Below, in pieces: positions 27,354-38,191 of a stretch of 64,000 nucleotides of DNA (position 1 is the first letter of the stretch; each line of letters starts with the position of its first letter). The position numbers and the translations under genes are program-made. The notes below the pieces were generated by a model. The model searched no databases. It saw only the letters and a list, made by a program, of their open reading frames with translations, and was not told where the DNA came from. Where the stretch lies: positions 1-64,000 of the forward strand of contig CAMDQC010000009.1 of the NCBI GenBank assembly GCA_945905735.1, written 5' to 3'. The stretch comes from Prosthecobacter debontii (GTDB lineage: Bacteria > Verrucomicrobiota > Verrucomicrobiia > Chthoniobacterales > Chthoniobacteraceae).

Positions 27354-30300
27354 TTACTGCTGCGGGGTGACTATTTGGTAGAAGCGCTTTGGCACTCCGG
27401 GCGTGTCGTTCACGGTGGTCACGGTATCCACGCTTGGAGCGGCGATTTGCTGGAGGTTCGTCCACGACGCGCTGGTGAGGTCGTCTTTGTAGCGGACGGT
27501 GTATGTTTTCCCGGCGATGGCGATGAAGGTCACAGCGAATTGGCCGGGAGTGCCGGTGGCGGCTACGGTGGCGGCTAGTTTACTGCCGGGGAATTGTGGG
27601 TTTGTGCCGGCTAGATACTCGGCTTTGTTGGATTGTCCGTCGGCGTCGGCGTCTTGTGTGGCGTCGTTGGCGTCGTTGGGATTTAGGCCGTTGGCGAGTT
27701 CGTAGGCGTCGGGCATCCCGTCGCCGTCGGTGTCGAGGTTGGGGACTTGGTTGGCGGTGCCGGGTGTCGGGGTGAGGGCGACGATGGTTGCGCTGCCATC
27801 GGCGAAGCGGCCTTGGCTGGTGCCGATGGGCTGGGCGTTTACCGCGACGCCGTCGAGCTGCGTGCCAGCGTTGGTGAACAGCCAGAGGCCCTCGCCATTT
27901 TCGATGGTGAAGTTGACGTGGTTCGCGGTCGCGCTGTTGTCGCTGTCGGCGATGAGCTGGAGCCAGCGCGAGCTACCGCTACCGCCAAGGTAGGTGTGCG
28001 GTGGGATGAGGTGCTTCGTTTTATTTCCGAAGGAATCGGTGAGGTAATTGCCGCTGAGGAGGACGGGCGTGGCGGCGGTGTTGTATAGCTCCAGCCACGT
28101 CGGCGCTGGTGTGACTGGCGCGGCGAGCCATTCGTTGAGTTTCACGCTGGTCGCGGCGGTGGTGGCGGCGGCGCTATTGATGGCGTCACGGGTCGGAATG
28201 GCTAGGGCGAATGCGCCAGTGCCGTCGGGGATGCGGGCGAGCGAGAGGTCGGGCAGTTGTTGGCCGAATACGATGCTGTCGCTGAGGCCGCCGCCGAGGG
28301 CGTTGGATTTAAAGAGGAAGATTTGATCGCCTGCTGCGCTAAGGTTGAACGCCGTGTTGCTGGCGCTAACTGCGGCGAGCGGGTTGCAGTAAAGAACGAG
28401 GCGCCCGTTTGCTGCGATGGTGGTGCCGGGCGCGAAGATGAATTTGCGCGGTGTGCCGATGGCGTCGCTGAGCGAGAAGTCGCTGAGGTCGTAGGCGTCG
28501 GTGCCGTTATTGATCAGCTCGATCCAGCCGGAGAATGAGTTGTCTGGATTTTGGTAGGAGACGTTTACGGGCAGGACTTCGTTGATGACGACGGGCACGC
28601 TGAGTAAGGCGGATGTGGTGATGGCGGCGATGTCGAGTTTCATGCCCCATGTGATGTCGGAGCTGCCAGCGCCAGCGCTTTGTGTGTCGGCTTGGTGGAC
28701 GGAGACGGTGAGCACGTTATCGCCGTTTACGAGGCCCGTTGCGTCGAGCACGATGTTCTCGTACGTGACTTCGGGCGCGAGGGAGGCTCGCGTGGAAAAC
28801 GATGCGATGCCGGTGCCTGCGACGCGGAGGCGCGGGGTGAGCGGTTGGCCGTTGAGGTAAAATACCGCGCCGTCGTCGCAGATGACTCGGCCACGGAGTT
28901 CAATGGTCGTATTCGCCGAAGGCAGCGCGCCGTCGTAGGTGAAGTGCTTGCGGAAATAGTAAGTCTGGTACGGCCTCGTGGCGGTGAAGCCGGTGAGCAG
29001 CGTGGTCTTTGCGAAGCCGTCGGTGTTTGCCGGGAATGCGCTGGGCTCAATGTAGAAGCAGCCTGCGGCTGTCGGCCAAGCGCTGTCGTCGTAGAGCGCG
29101 TGGGTGAAGTCGCGTCCGCTGCCGTCGTTTGCGGGTGCGGCGCTGGCGTGGACGAAGTAGCTCCATGTGCCGCCGGCGGTGATGACGTTCGGGACGACGA
29201 CGGTGTTGGTGGAGATGGACGAGTTGTCGAAAGGGTTCGGTGCGCCGGGCGATGGCTGCGGGAATGTGGCGACGTTGAGCGCACCGTCGGGCGAGCGGCC
29301 TTGCGAGATGTCGGTGCGCTGCGGGCCGTAGATGACGACGTCGAGCGCGTCGAGCGTCGGCGACATAAAGCCGAGTTCGCCTTGGAGCGCGGAAAGTTTG
29401 AAGTCCACATGGTCCGGCCCCTGCGAGGTGTCGCCGTCTGCTTTGAACGAAAGGAAGCCGCCTGCGGAGATGAATGTGAGCTGGCGAATGGCGCTGCGAT
29501 TTGGCCACTCGGCAGGATTGTCGGTGAGGAAATGGCCGCCGATGTTCACGGGGTTTTGGCCGGGGTTATGGAGTTCGACGAAGTCGTTCGCGAAGAGAGT
29601 CACAGCTTCGGCGAGCCATTCGTTGATGCGAACTGCGCTGGCTTGCGATTGCGGGGCGTTGATGTTTGCGCTGCCAAATGTTGGCACGCAAAGATCCCAC
29701 GAACCATCGATGCAGCGGCCAATCGAGCGGTCGGGGAGTTGCTGGCCCCAGATGACGGAATCCGCAATTCCACCGCCTGCTGCGACGCTGCGTGTGAGCG
29801 TGAGGTCGTCGCCTGTCGCGCCAAGGCCGAAGCCGGTTTTCGGCGCGGGCACGGAGCCGCTGCCGCTGGCGTAGATGACCAGGTGTGCGCCGGGGGCGAG
29901 CGTGGTGCCGTTGGCGATGGTGTATTTAAATGGGAGCGCGGCGTTGTCCGTGAGGCCCCAGCCGCTGAGGTCGGCGGTACCGTTGCCGACGTTGGTCAGC
30001 TCGATGATGTCTGGGAATGCGGTGCCGAAATTGATCGTCTCGGTGTTGCTCGCGAGCACCTCGCTGATGCGGACGATGGGCGCGGGCGTGGGCGGGACGT
30101 AGGCGGTATCCACGGTCCATGTGCGCGTGGTGGTCGTGCCCGTGGGACCAAAAGCGGCGTCGTCTTGGTAAAAAAACGCGTCGTTTTTCCCCACGACATC
30201 GAGCGTCTGCGGGCCGTTCGCGAGGCCGGTGAGCGCGATGGGATCGGCGATGGGCGTCTCCGCGCTCCATGCGCCGCCGTTGAGCCGGTATTTATAATGC

Positions 30301-33300
30301 GTCCAGCCGGAGCCGAGCGGGAAGCTCACTGCGGTTGCGGGGATCCCGTTGCCCGTCACGAGCGTGCCGACGGTGATGGTCGCGGCGGTCGCGCTGGTCG
30401 TGCCGGTCGGTGCGCCGCTGACGGAAACGCCGAAGGGCCGCACGCCGCCTTTGTCCGAGCCGTTTGGCCCCGTGCCGCGTGCGGGCGAGCAGGTTTGCAG
30501 GCCGAATTGCGCGCGGATTCTTGGTGCGAGATAGCGGAAGTTCGCAGGCGTCGGAATCGGGATGTTCGACGCGCCAGTCAGCGTGTTTACAAATACGTCG
30601 TTGAGCTTTGGATCGACGCTCACATTGCCGGAGCCGGGGCCGGTCCATGTGATGCCGGGCGGGAAGATGTTGTTGTTCCAAGTCACCGTGCTGTTTGCCG
30701 GGATGTAGTTGCGCATGAGGCGCTCGGCGCTGTGGATGATATTGCCCTCGGCATACATGCCCGCGCCGTAGGTCGTGCCGTCGTCCGCGAAATTATACAC
30801 GCCGACGAGAAACTGAGGGTCGTTCGTCGCGTGGTATTCTTCCGTCTCGTCCGAGTTTCGTCCGTTTTGATCCACGACGGTGTTGTTGATGAACGTGTAA
30901 AAATTTCCCTGCTTGCCCGTGCATGCTTGGTCCACGTCGTAGATGAGGTTGCCGATGATCGTGACATTGGAGACATCGCTGCCGTTGTCGCCGCCGCTGA
31001 CCGCGCTCGCGCTGTCGGGCGTGCCGATGCGGTGCGTGTTCATGAGGATGTTGCCCTCGATCCAAGCGTCCGTGCCGTCGAGGTCGAGAATGTCGTCATC
31101 GCCACCCGCGCAGACGTTGTTGATGAATTGCAAAATCGGCCCCGTGCGCTGGCCTCCCGTGAAGTCGAACACGTCGTTGTAGCCAATGCTGTAGCCGAAA
31201 TAGCAGTCGCGCACGATTCCGCGCCCGTCGATACGGACGCCGCCAGCTCCATGAACGACTTCGCCGATTGTTCCGCCAGTCGGGAAAATGCAATTACTGA
31301 CGAGGAAGGACGCGCCATCCAGCGAGAGATAGTCCACGCAGTTTGGGTTAAAATAGCAGTTGTCGATCTCCACATTGCCCGCGTTCACGTCGATTGCGTA
31401 GCTGCTCGCGTGCTCAAAAATACAGTGCCGGAAAACCGACATCGAAGAGCCGACTGCGCCGTTAATATCAAAGCCCGGCCAAGTATTCGTCGTGCCCGGT
31501 GCGCGGGTGAACCGAATCGGATTTACCTCCGTGCCCTCCGCCAAAATTCGCCCGCCAGTTGCCACGATGATGTCCACGCCATTACCGAGATACACGGTCG
31601 TTCCGGCCTCGATATTGATTGTCCCGCCTGCGTTTACGTTTAAGTCTGCGGCGATGACGTAAGGCCCGCCAGCCGCTGTCCACGTCACGTTCGTCGCAAT
31701 TGGCCCGGCGACCGCCGCCGTGCCGCCGTCTTCGTACCACACATCGAAGTCCGCATTTTCAAACTCCACATTCGCCCCATCGAAAGACGTGACGTGCAGG
31801 CGATTGATGCCCGGCGTGAGCGGGATGGAACTCAGCGACCACGTCGTCGTGAAAGCATTCCACGTCGCAGCGACGCCGTTCACTTTCACCGAACGAGTCT
31901 TGCCCGCGTGCGCACGCCCCGTGAGCCGGAAAGTTGCCGCGAGCGACTGCGGATAGCCGCTCACCGTCGTGAGCGCCGTGCCGCCATTCGTCGAAGCCAC
32001 GATGCCGGAAATCGTCACCGGAATCACCGATTGGACATACGCGAGCCGCGAGGCATACCACGTCTTGCGGTCCGCGATAATCGTCTCACTCACCACTCCC
32101 TTGAGGATGTGATCCACGAGCGCGTTAAACTTCGCCTGCGACAAATTCCCGTTCATCAAATCGAGATGCGCTTGAAAAAATTGCGGCGCAAAATCCGGGT
32201 GACGGATGAACGCATTCATCTGCGTCGGCGTCGTCCCGCCGCCGTGATAGCTCATCATTTGAAAAATGCTGTCCGTCGCTGGATACGGTGAATCGCCGTG
32301 ACCGAGAATCGTATCGAGGTCGTGCGGCAGCAGCTTTGCGCGGATGTCCGTCTTGCCAAAATACACATTAAAATCATCACCGTAGCCCCCGATGATACTC
32401 GTCTCGTTATTCCCGAGCAGATTCTGCGTCGCGAACCATTTCATAAATTGCGCCACGTCCAACTTCGACGCGATGTCCGCCGCGTAAGTCGCCGCATCCG
32501 GCGTGTAGCTCACATTCGTCATCGTCGTGGAGACACCATTCGCCAGAGCCTGCGTGAAGTTGATCAAGTCCGACCAATTATCCTCCGACACATTCGTGTC
32601 CTTAAAATAGACCGGGCGATACAAATTCGGGTCTGCGCCGAGATACGCAAGATCGCCCTCCTGCGAAGTGACATCCGAGCGGCGGATGCTGTAAATGTTT
32701 CCGCTGCTATCCAACGGGAAATGATGGTCCGCGAAGTTCGTATCCGCGCTCTCATTTGCCACGTAAAAGAAGTAGCTATCGCCGCCAGTCGTGCCGCCCA
32801 CTACAGCCGGGAGGTCGATGCCATTGATGCGCACTTGCACTTGCCGCGAATCAAAGCACGGAAGCTCTGCGCTCCGCATCAGCGCACTGCCGACGAGCTG
32901 CAGATACGTGTAATCTGAGTTCAGATTCAGCCCCGTCTGCCCCTTCCAATCGGTGTCATTTGGAAAGCCCACATGGAAACTCTGAGGGTCGTGCGAACCG
33001 CTGCCGTGACCACGATTGCGAGCAAAACAATTATACCGCAACTCTGTGCCCGTGCCGTCGCGCGTAATCCACGTCATGCTCATCTTCGCATGACTGCCTC
33101 CCGTTCCTCCGGCCGTATCGTTGATCGTCGCGAGAGTCGCACGATCCACCTCTTTCAGGATCATCCGATAAATCGGCATCGCGCCCGCATACACCGTGTT
33201 ATCGACTTGGTAGAGACAGTTCGCGATCTGCGCCGGAAAGTGAGTCAACGTTCCCGTATCGTACTCCAGCGCCGCCTTTGGCCAAGTCCGCGCATTCGCC

Positions 33301-34181
33301 GCCGCATCGCTCGCCTCCACGTAAAACTCCACAATCGCATCATCCGCCTGCGCCGGGATTTGCGCCCCGTAGCGCCCATCGCCCGCGAGCCCATCGGCGT
33401 GCGCACCGTCATCAAACATCGGCAGCGCAGTGAAAGAACCCGCCGCATCCAATTTGTAATAGAGCGTCGCCGTCAGCCCCGTCGTCAGCTCATCCGCGAG
33501 CTTCGCATTCACCGTCACAACGTCCGTGCTCGTCGGCAAAAGCGGGAAATGCTCCACCTCCAAAATGAACGGCGCAATATTCGCCACCGCGATAGAATTT
33601 GCCACGCCCGGAGTGCCCTCCGCAGTCGCCGAGTCGCCCCAATTTTGCCCCCGCGAATTATCGTGCGCCGCCTGGATCAGCTCCAGCGATTTTCCCCCGC
33701 CATCCGCCGCCGAAAACCAAGTCCACCCGCGATAACCTTGATCCAACACCGCAGCCTTTCGCCGAGTCGCCCAATCGCCATCATCCGCGTAATTTACCGA
33801 ATCGCGAGTGACCAGCAGAGCGTCCTTCAAAGTGACCGTATTCGCGCTATTCGAGAGTTGCCCGACCCAGCCCGCGACGAAGTTCGTCACGGTCGGATAC
33901 TTCGCCGAAAACGCTGCCGAATTTGCCGCCACAACAAGGTAGCCGCCCGCCGGAATCGTCGTCGCCGCCGGGACGGTAAAAGTGACGCCATTCGTAAACT
34001 GCCACCCTGCCACGCTTACCGACGCTGCATCCGGATTGTGCAGCTCGATATACTCCTCAAGCGGGTTCTCCGACTGAGGATGATACATGATTTCCGAAAT
34101 CAGCACATCGGCACGAGCGGCGACAGCGAATGCGAATATAAGCAGCAAAGACAAGAAACGAGCGTATGGAGTGTGGAGCAT
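27354..34181 (-). CDS. Giant secreted LTD / CotH-kinase-like / beta-helix protein
   Basis: A protein of 2275 residues. A signal peptide (about 1-24) is followed by a first lamin-tail domain (about 25-190, VLISEIMYHPQSENP), an Ig-like strand region, and a CotH-type kinase domain (about 330-720) with LLPHDLDTILGHGDSP as its acidic metal loop. A right-handed beta-helix follows at about 860-1200 (repeats such as FRHCIFEHASSYAIDVNAG). Four further lamin-tail modules are spread between about 1390 and 2150, with a sandwich domain in between. The tail is a TSP3-like calcium module (DTDGDGMPDAYELANGLNP), then FIAIAGKTYTVRYKD and the end RFYQIVTPQQ. CotH proteins in Bacillus phosphorylate spore-coat proteins; the substrate here is unknown. 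Domain limits are approximate. Confidence 0.9.
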   Translation of the reverse strand: MLHTPYARFLSLLLIFAFAVAARADVLISEIMYHPQSENPLEEYIELHNPDAASVSVAGWQFTNGVTFTVPAATTIPAGGYLVVAANSAAFSAKYPTVTNFVAGWVGQLSNSANTVTLKDALLVTRDSVNYADDGDWATRRKAAVLDQGYRGWTWFSAADGGGKSLELIQAAHDNSRGQNWGDSATAEGTPGVANSIAVANIAPFILEVEHFPLLPTSTDVVTVNAKLADELTTGLTATLYYKLDAAGSFTALPMFDDGAHADGLAGDGRYGAQIPAQADDAIVEFYVEASDAAANARTWPKAALEYDTGTLTHFPAQIANCLYQVDNTVYAGAMPIYRMILKEVDRATLATINDTAGGTGGSHAKMSMTWITRDGTGTELRYNCFARNRGHGSGSHDPQSFHVGFPNDTDWKGQTGLNLNSDYTYLQLVGSALMRSAELPCFDSRQVQVRINGIDLPAVVGGTTGGDSYFFYVANESADTNFADHHFPLDSSGNIYSIRRSDVTSQEGDLAYLGADPNLYRPVYFKDTNVSEDNWSDLINFTQALANGVSTTMTNVSYTPDAATYAADIASKLDVAQFMKWFATQNLLGNNETSIIGGYGDDFNVYFGKTDIRAKLLPHDLDTILGHGDSPYPATDSIFQMMSYHGGGTTPTQMNAFIRHPDFAPQFFQAHLDLMNGNLSQAKFNALVDHILKGVVSETIIADRKTWYASRLAYVQSVIPVTISGIVASTNGGTALTTVSGYPQSLAATFRLTGRAHAGKTRSVKVNGVAATWNAFTTTWSLSSIPLTPGINRLHVTSFDGANVEFENADFDVWYEDGGTAAVAGPIATNVTWTAAGGPYVIAADLNVNAGGTINIEAGTTVYLGNGVDIIVATGGRILAEGTEVNPIRFTRAPGTTNTWPGFDINGAVGSSMSVFRHCIFEHASSYAIDVNAGNVEIDNCYFNPNCVDYLSLDGASFLVSNCIFPTGGTIGEVVHGAGGVRIDGRGIVRDCYFGYSIGYNDVFDFTGGQRTGPILQFINNVCAGGDDDILDLDGTDAWIEGNILMNTHRIGTPDSASAVSGGDNGSDVSNVTIIGNLIYDVDQACTGKQGNFYTFINNTVVDQNGRNSDETEEYHATNDPQFLVGVYNFADDGTTYGAGMYAEGNIIHSAERLMRNYIPANSTVTWNNNIFPPGITWTGPGSGNVSVDPKLNDVFVNTLTGASNIPIPTPANFRYLAPRIRAQFGLQTCSPARGTGPNGSDKGGVRPFGVSVSGAPTGTTSATAATITVGTLVTGNGIPATAVSFPLGSGWTHYKYRLNGGAWSAETPIADPIALTGLANGPQTLDVVGKNDAFFYQDDAAFGPTGTTTTRTWTVDTAYVPPTPAPIVRISEVLASNTETINFGTAFPDIIELTNVGNGTADLSGWGLTDNAALPFKYTIANGTTLAPGAHLVIYASGSGSVPAPKTGFGLGATGDDLTLTRSVAAGGGIADSVIWGQQLPDRSIGRCIDGSWDLCVPTFGSANINAPQSQASAVRINEWLAEAVTLFANDFVELHNPGQNPVNIGGHFLTDNPAEWPNRSAIRQLTFISAGGFLSFKADGDTSQGPDHVDFKLSALQGELGFMSPTLDALDVVIYGPQRTDISQGRSPDGALNVATFPQPSPGAPNPFDNSSISTNTVVVPNVITAGGTWSYFVHASAAPANDGSGRDFTHALYDDSAWPTAAGCFYIEPSAFPANTDGFAKTTLLTGFTATRPYQTYYFRKHFTYDGALPSANTTIELRGRVICDDGAVFYLNGQPLTPRLRVAGTGIASFSTRASLAPEVTYENIVLDATGLVNGDNVLTVSVHQADTQSAGAGSSDITWGMKLDIAAITTSALLSVPVVINEVLPVNVSYQNPDNSFSGWIELINNGTDAYDLSDFSLSDAIGTPRKFIFAPGTTIAANGRLVLYCNPLAAVSASNTAFNLSAAGDQIFLFKSNALGGGLSDSIVFGQQLPDLSLARIPDGTGAFALAIPTRDAINSAAATTAATSVKLNEWLAAPVTPAPTWLELYNTAATPVLLSGNYLTDSFGNKTKHLIPPHTYLGGSGSSRWLQLIADSDNSATANHVNFTIENGEGLWLFTNAGTQLDGVAVNAQPIGTSQGRFADGSATIVALTPTPGTANQVPNLDTDGDGMPDAYELANGLNPNDANDATQDADADGQSNKAEYLAGTNPQFPGSKLAATVAATGTPGQFAVTFIAIAGKTYTVRYKDDLTSASWTNLQQIAAPSVDTVTTVNDTPGVPKRFYQIVTPQQ

Positions 34182-34323
34182 GAGAATAGATTTCGGAGGC
34201 GTGGCGGTTGCGCTCTTACTCGCAAAAATGCCGTATCCCTAACGGAATATCCTAACGGTTTAGCAATTCTCCTGGAGCGAAATCCTCGCTGGCCAATCGC
34301 GCGAAAGTTCGTTACGAAAGGGT

Positions 34324-35388
34324 GTGCGCCTTACTGCCTTACTCGCTCTCATTGTCTTGCCGCTTTGTGCGGAGGATCGTTTCACCGGCTTCCAATCCTG
34401 TGCCTCATCGGGCTGTCACGGAGGGGGGAAAGGCGACGATCAAACGTGGATCTGGATGAAGAAAGACCCCCACGCTCGCGCCGATTCCATCCTTAGTGCC
34501 GAGCGTAGCAAGCGCATCGGAGAGGCACTCGGAATCACCGATGCCACCAAGAGCGAGCAATGCACCGTCTGCCATTCGCCCATGCAAAGCGCTGCTCCCG
34601 AACGCCTGATGGCTGGTGTGAAACCAATCCACGGAGTGAACTGCGAAGCGTGCCACGGCCCAGCGGAAAAATGGGTGCGCTTCCACACTCGCCTAGATGT
34701 CACCCATGCCCAGCGAGTCGCGTCCGGGCTGCGCGATCTTTCTCAACCAGCCCAGCGTGCGAATGCTTGCGCAGGCTGTCACCTTCACCTTCCGGCCGGG
34801 CTCCAAACCGCTGGGCACCCAGAACTCCGCTTCGAGCTCGCCCGCCAGCTCGCGGGACTCCCACCACACTGGGATGGTGATGTCCCGCTCGACGCTCCGC
34901 GCCATTGGCTCGCCGGCCAAGCCGTCTCCCTCCGAGAGCTTGCGTGGCGTTCGCAAAAAACGCCCGATGCCGGAGTCTCGGCGCGGATCGCTGCGATCCA
35001 CTGGATCCTCACCCAGACAGATGCGGGAAAGGCCGCACTCCCGGAGAAGACGGATAATCTCGCCGAGCTTCGCACCACGGCGGACCGTCTCGCCATTGAT
35101 GCCGCGAAGACCCGATGGACTGAATCCAGCACTCGCACGCAGATTGAGCAGTTATGCAAAAACGCCGCCCTTTTCCGCGACGCTACGCAAGACGCCACGA
35201 TCCTCCGCCGTCGTGCCGAGGTCATCGTCTCATCCGTCCGCGCACTCGCACTACCACTCCGGCGGGAAAAAGACGTAAAAGTCGAAGAACAACTTCGCTC
35301 GCTAGAGGATCAACTTCGCAGCCCCGTATCCTTCACCCCGGCGACCTTCGCGGGACTGCTCGAAGCGCTTCCCGCGCTGCTCCCCTAA
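34324..35388 (+). CDS. Tetraheme cytochrome c (c554-like)
   Basis: A protein of 354 residues starting at GTG. A signal peptide MRLTALLALIVLPLCA precedes four heme-binding sites: an expanded CX4CH (CASSGCH, Cys26-His32), CTVCH at 80-84, CEACH at 107-111 and CAGCH at 149-153. The C-terminal half is helical without hemes. The layout matches cytochrome c554-type multiheme proteins of Planctomycetes and Verrucomicrobiota, which carry electrons in the periplasm. Partner oxidoreductase not seen. It is divergent from the giant LTD gene. Confidence 0.85.
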   Translation: MRLTALLALIVLPLCAEDRFTGFQSCASSGCHGGGKGDDQTWIWMKKDPHARADSILSAERSKRIGEALGITDATKSEQCTVCHSPMQSAAPERLMAGVKPIHGVNCEACHGPAEKWVRFHTRLDVTHAQRVASGLRDLSQPAQRANACAGCHLHLPAGLQTAGHPELRFELARQLAGLPPHWDGDVPLDAPRHWLAGQAVSLRELAWRSQKTPDAGVSARIAAIHWILTQTDAGKAALPEKTDNLAELRTTADRLAIDAAKTRWTESSTRTQIEQLCKNAALFRDATQDATILRRRAEVIVSSVRALALPLRREKDVKVEEQLRSLEDQLRSPVSFTPATFAGLLEALPALLP

Positions 35389-38180
35389 GCTGGCTGCCCC
35401 GCTGCCGCTCGAATCAACGCGGCACGTAGGCGGTCGAGTTCTGCGGGATCCGTCGGCTTCGTTACAGTCATCTGCTTGTCGCATTCGGCCCCCACTTTTC
35501 TGCCGACGAAAAACGTATCCATCGCAGCACCTTTCTCCGTGGCGACGCGAGCGGCGCTAATCTCGAAGTCCGCATCGCTGATGGCGCGAAGCAAGTCGTG
35601 CAGCAGACCGAGACGGTCCGGCGCGGTGAGTTCCACGACAGTGAACTGAGGGTGCGACTCGGAGTCTATGGCGATGCGGATGGGGAAATCGAGCGACGAA
35701 CTCCCGACGCGCCCAAGCGCCTTCTTCATGAGCGGCAGAAAGTCGAACTGATCGTCCTTGAGCGATGCCCGCAGATATTTGGCGACAAGGTCGAGATCGC
35801 GCTTGTCGGAGATGGCCTCGAACCGCGTCGTCGAGATGCGGAACGTATCCAACACGAGGCCATCCTCACGGGTGAAAATATCGGCGCTCAGAATGCTCAG
35901 CCCAGCCGCAGAGATGCTGCCGCAGATGCGCGCGAGGAGTTGACGCCGATCCCAAGTGATGACCTGGAGCGTGCTGTGGCCCGCATTTGGGTGCGTGACC
36001 CAATCGACCGTAGGTTCAAAAATCGCATCCTCGCCGAACCACCGTTCTTCGAGGAACTGCCGGAACATCCGCACATGCTGTGCGATGACTTCTGCCGTGT
36101 GCCGCTCGCTGAGGAAGTAGCGGTCCGGCATCGAGTGAAAGTGCGCGTCGATCTCGAACTCCCAGTCGCTCTCTTTGAGAAGTTGTCCGACTTTCTCCCT
36201 CAACTGTTTTCGCTGCCCTGCCCGCTGCTCACGGTAGGCTGCGGCATCGGTGAAAAACGCCGTCGTCTGGCGATAGAGATTCCACATGAGCGACGCCTTC
36301 CAATCGTTCCACATTTTAGTGTCGCCGACTCCAAGCCCGTCGGCGGTGGTGAGGAGCATGAGTAGGTCGAGGCGCGTCTGATTGCCGACGATGCCGGCAA
36401 ACTCGACGATGGTCGCCATATCGTCGAGGTCCTGTGTTTGTGCCGTCTTGGCGAGTTCGTCGTGGCAATCCACGAGGAAGATCAACATCTGGCGCTGCGC
36501 CACGCTAAGCTTGAGCCGCTTTGCGACATTCTGTGCGTTCATCGCACTCACGTCTGAGTGTGAGCGGACGTTCGCAGCCTTGCCTGTGTCGTGCAAAATG
36601 AGCGCGAGATAGAGGAGGAACGAATCCTCCACTTTCTGAAAAAGGTCGCGGTAGCCGGCAAACTTCGGGTCCTCGGTGTCGAGTAGCCCGTCGAGCTTCT
36701 CGATGCACACCAGTGTGTGCTCATCTGCCGCGTAGCGATGGAAAAACTCATGCTGCACCAGCGCGGTGAGGCTTCCAAACTCGGGCAGGTAGTGACCGAG
36801 GAAATCCACCCGGTGCATGAGCCGGAGGATTGGCCCGACCTGTCCTTTTTGCCGGAGAATCTCCGCGAAGGTTTCGCTGTTCGCCTTGTCTCTCCGGAAG
36901 TCCTCATCCACGTATTTGAGCCGCCGTCGGACGAGGTGGCGCAGCTCCGCAGTCATCACGAGCTGGCGCTGCTGGACGTGGAGGAAGAGCCGCATCATCC
37001 GTGCGCTGTCAGCTTTGAAAATCTGGCGATTCTCAAAGGTCAGCAAGTCGCCCGTGGCGACAAAACCGTCGAACATTTCCTTCTCCGTCGTGCGCCTCCT
37101 GAACGGTAAAAACCGGAAGAGCCTATGCAGCTTTTGCGTCTGCGCCGTGGGCAGCGCGAGCTTCTCGGAGACAAGCTCTGTCAGCTCAAAGATGCTGCGT
37201 GCGCGCCGATAGTAGTCGCGCATGAATGCTTCGGTACGCCGAAGGATGTCGGGATACTTGGCCTCATAGCCGAGCCGATTGGCCAGCGCGAGTTGCTGGT
37301 TGGTGAGGATGATGTCCGTATGTCGCCCGGTGAGATTGTGAATCTCGGTGCGGAGCCGGAAGATGAATTCGTAGGCGTCTTGGAGTTCCGTTTGCTCGCT
37401 TTCGTTGATGTATTTTTTCTCTACAAGGTCGGCGACGGTTCGCACGCCATACTTCACCCGAGCCATCCACAGGAGGTTCTGGTAATCGCGCAGGCCACCG
37501 CACCCGTTCTTGATATTCGGCTCCTGCATGTAAGGCGTCTCGCCGTATTTCCCGTGGCGCTCTGCCTGGTCGGTAACGCGCAGTTTCAAATACCAATCCA
37601 CCTTCCCCGCGACGCATTCCTTTTCGAAGCGCGCGCGGAATTTCTCATAGAGCGTGGGCGCCCCCCACAGCAGGCGGGACTCCAGCATCGCCGTCTTCGA
37701 CTGCATCTCTTTGTTCGCTTCAGAGATCGTCTCATTCAGGCTGCGCGTGCTGTGCCCGAGGGTGAAATCGCAACCGCTGATGATGTCATACACCTCTCGC
37801 ACGATAAACTCGAAGCCCGCCGGAAACTTCGCGCCGCCACCGTGGATAAACGTCACATCGACGTCGCTGATGGGGTTCAGTTCCATCCGTCCGTAGCCGC
37901 CGAGGGCGACGACGACCATCACGGGCGGCGTGCTCTTGCCGGTATTCGCGGCTGAGGCAGCTTCGTCGAGAATGTGGATAAGGAAATCATCCAAACTCTC
38001 CGCCCGCTCACGGCCTTCTGTGAGGCCAGGATAAACGATATCGCGCTTCCGGGTGGAGATAAAATCCGAGTCTTCTTTCAGCGCTACCTTGTACGCGGCG
38101 ATGCGTTTTTCGAGCGTGAACTCCCCGTCACTCTTCAGCCGTTTTGCGATCTCGGCGAGCACCTTGGCGAAACGTCCCAT
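35385..38180 (-). CDS. glnD: PII uridylyltransferase / uridylyl-removing enzyme
   Basis: A 931-residue protein with the nucleotidyltransferase motif GGYGRMELNPISDVD near 93-107, a GlnD-type helical linker, an HD domain (LILHDTGKAANV) and two C-terminal ACT domains (LLARICGSISAAGLSILSAD and LGLLHDLLRAISDADFEIS). It uridylylates and deuridylylates PII proteins according to glutamine and so sets the nitrogen response. The length fits the family. The gene is 11 bp downstream of the Minf_1886 gene on the same strand and overlaps the cytochrome stop by four bases on the opposite strand. No glnB is in the window. Confidence 0.95.
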   Translation of the reverse strand: MGRFAKVLAEIAKRLKSDGEFTLEKRIAAYKVALKEDSDFISTRKRDIVYPGLTEGRERAESLDDFLIHILDEAASAANTGKSTPPVMVVVALGGYGRMELNPISDVDVTFIHGGGAKFPAGFEFIVREVYDIISGCDFTLGHSTRSLNETISEANKEMQSKTAMLESRLLWGAPTLYEKFRARFEKECVAGKVDWYLKLRVTDQAERHGKYGETPYMQEPNIKNGCGGLRDYQNLLWMARVKYGVRTVADLVEKKYINESEQTELQDAYEFIFRLRTEIHNLTGRHTDIILTNQQLALANRLGYEAKYPDILRRTEAFMRDYYRRARSIFELTELVSEKLALPTAQTQKLHRLFRFLPFRRRTTEKEMFDGFVATGDLLTFENRQIFKADSARMMRLFLHVQQRQLVMTAELRHLVRRRLKYVDEDFRRDKANSETFAEILRQKGQVGPILRLMHRVDFLGHYLPEFGSLTALVQHEFFHRYAADEHTLVCIEKLDGLLDTEDPKFAGYRDLFQKVEDSFLLYLALILHDTGKAANVRSHSDVSAMNAQNVAKRLKLSVAQRQMLIFLVDCHDELAKTAQTQDLDDMATIVEFAGIVGNQTRLDLLMLLTTADGLGVGDTKMWNDWKASLMWNLYRQTTAFFTDAAAYREQRAGQRKQLREKVGQLLKESDWEFEIDAHFHSMPDRYFLSERHTAEVIAQHVRMFRQFLEERWFGEDAIFEPTVDWVTHPNAGHSTLQVITWDRRQLLARICGSISAAGLSILSADIFTREDGLVLDTFRISTTRFEAISDKRDLDLVAKYLRASLKDDQFDFLPLMKKALGRVGSSSLDFPIRIAIDSESHPQFTVVELTAPDRLGLLHDLLRAISDADFEISAARVATEKGAAMDTFFVGRKVGAECDKQMTVTKPTDPAELDRLRAALIRAAAGQPA

Positions 38181-38191
38181 GCGTAAGCCAG

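Noticed and set aside
28680-31643. 987-codon plus-strand ORF antisense to the 2275-residue giant protein
   Set aside because: Arg/Val/Ala-rich with no domain pattern; it is the GC-rich shadow of a real gene. The minus frame has a signal peptide and clear domains.
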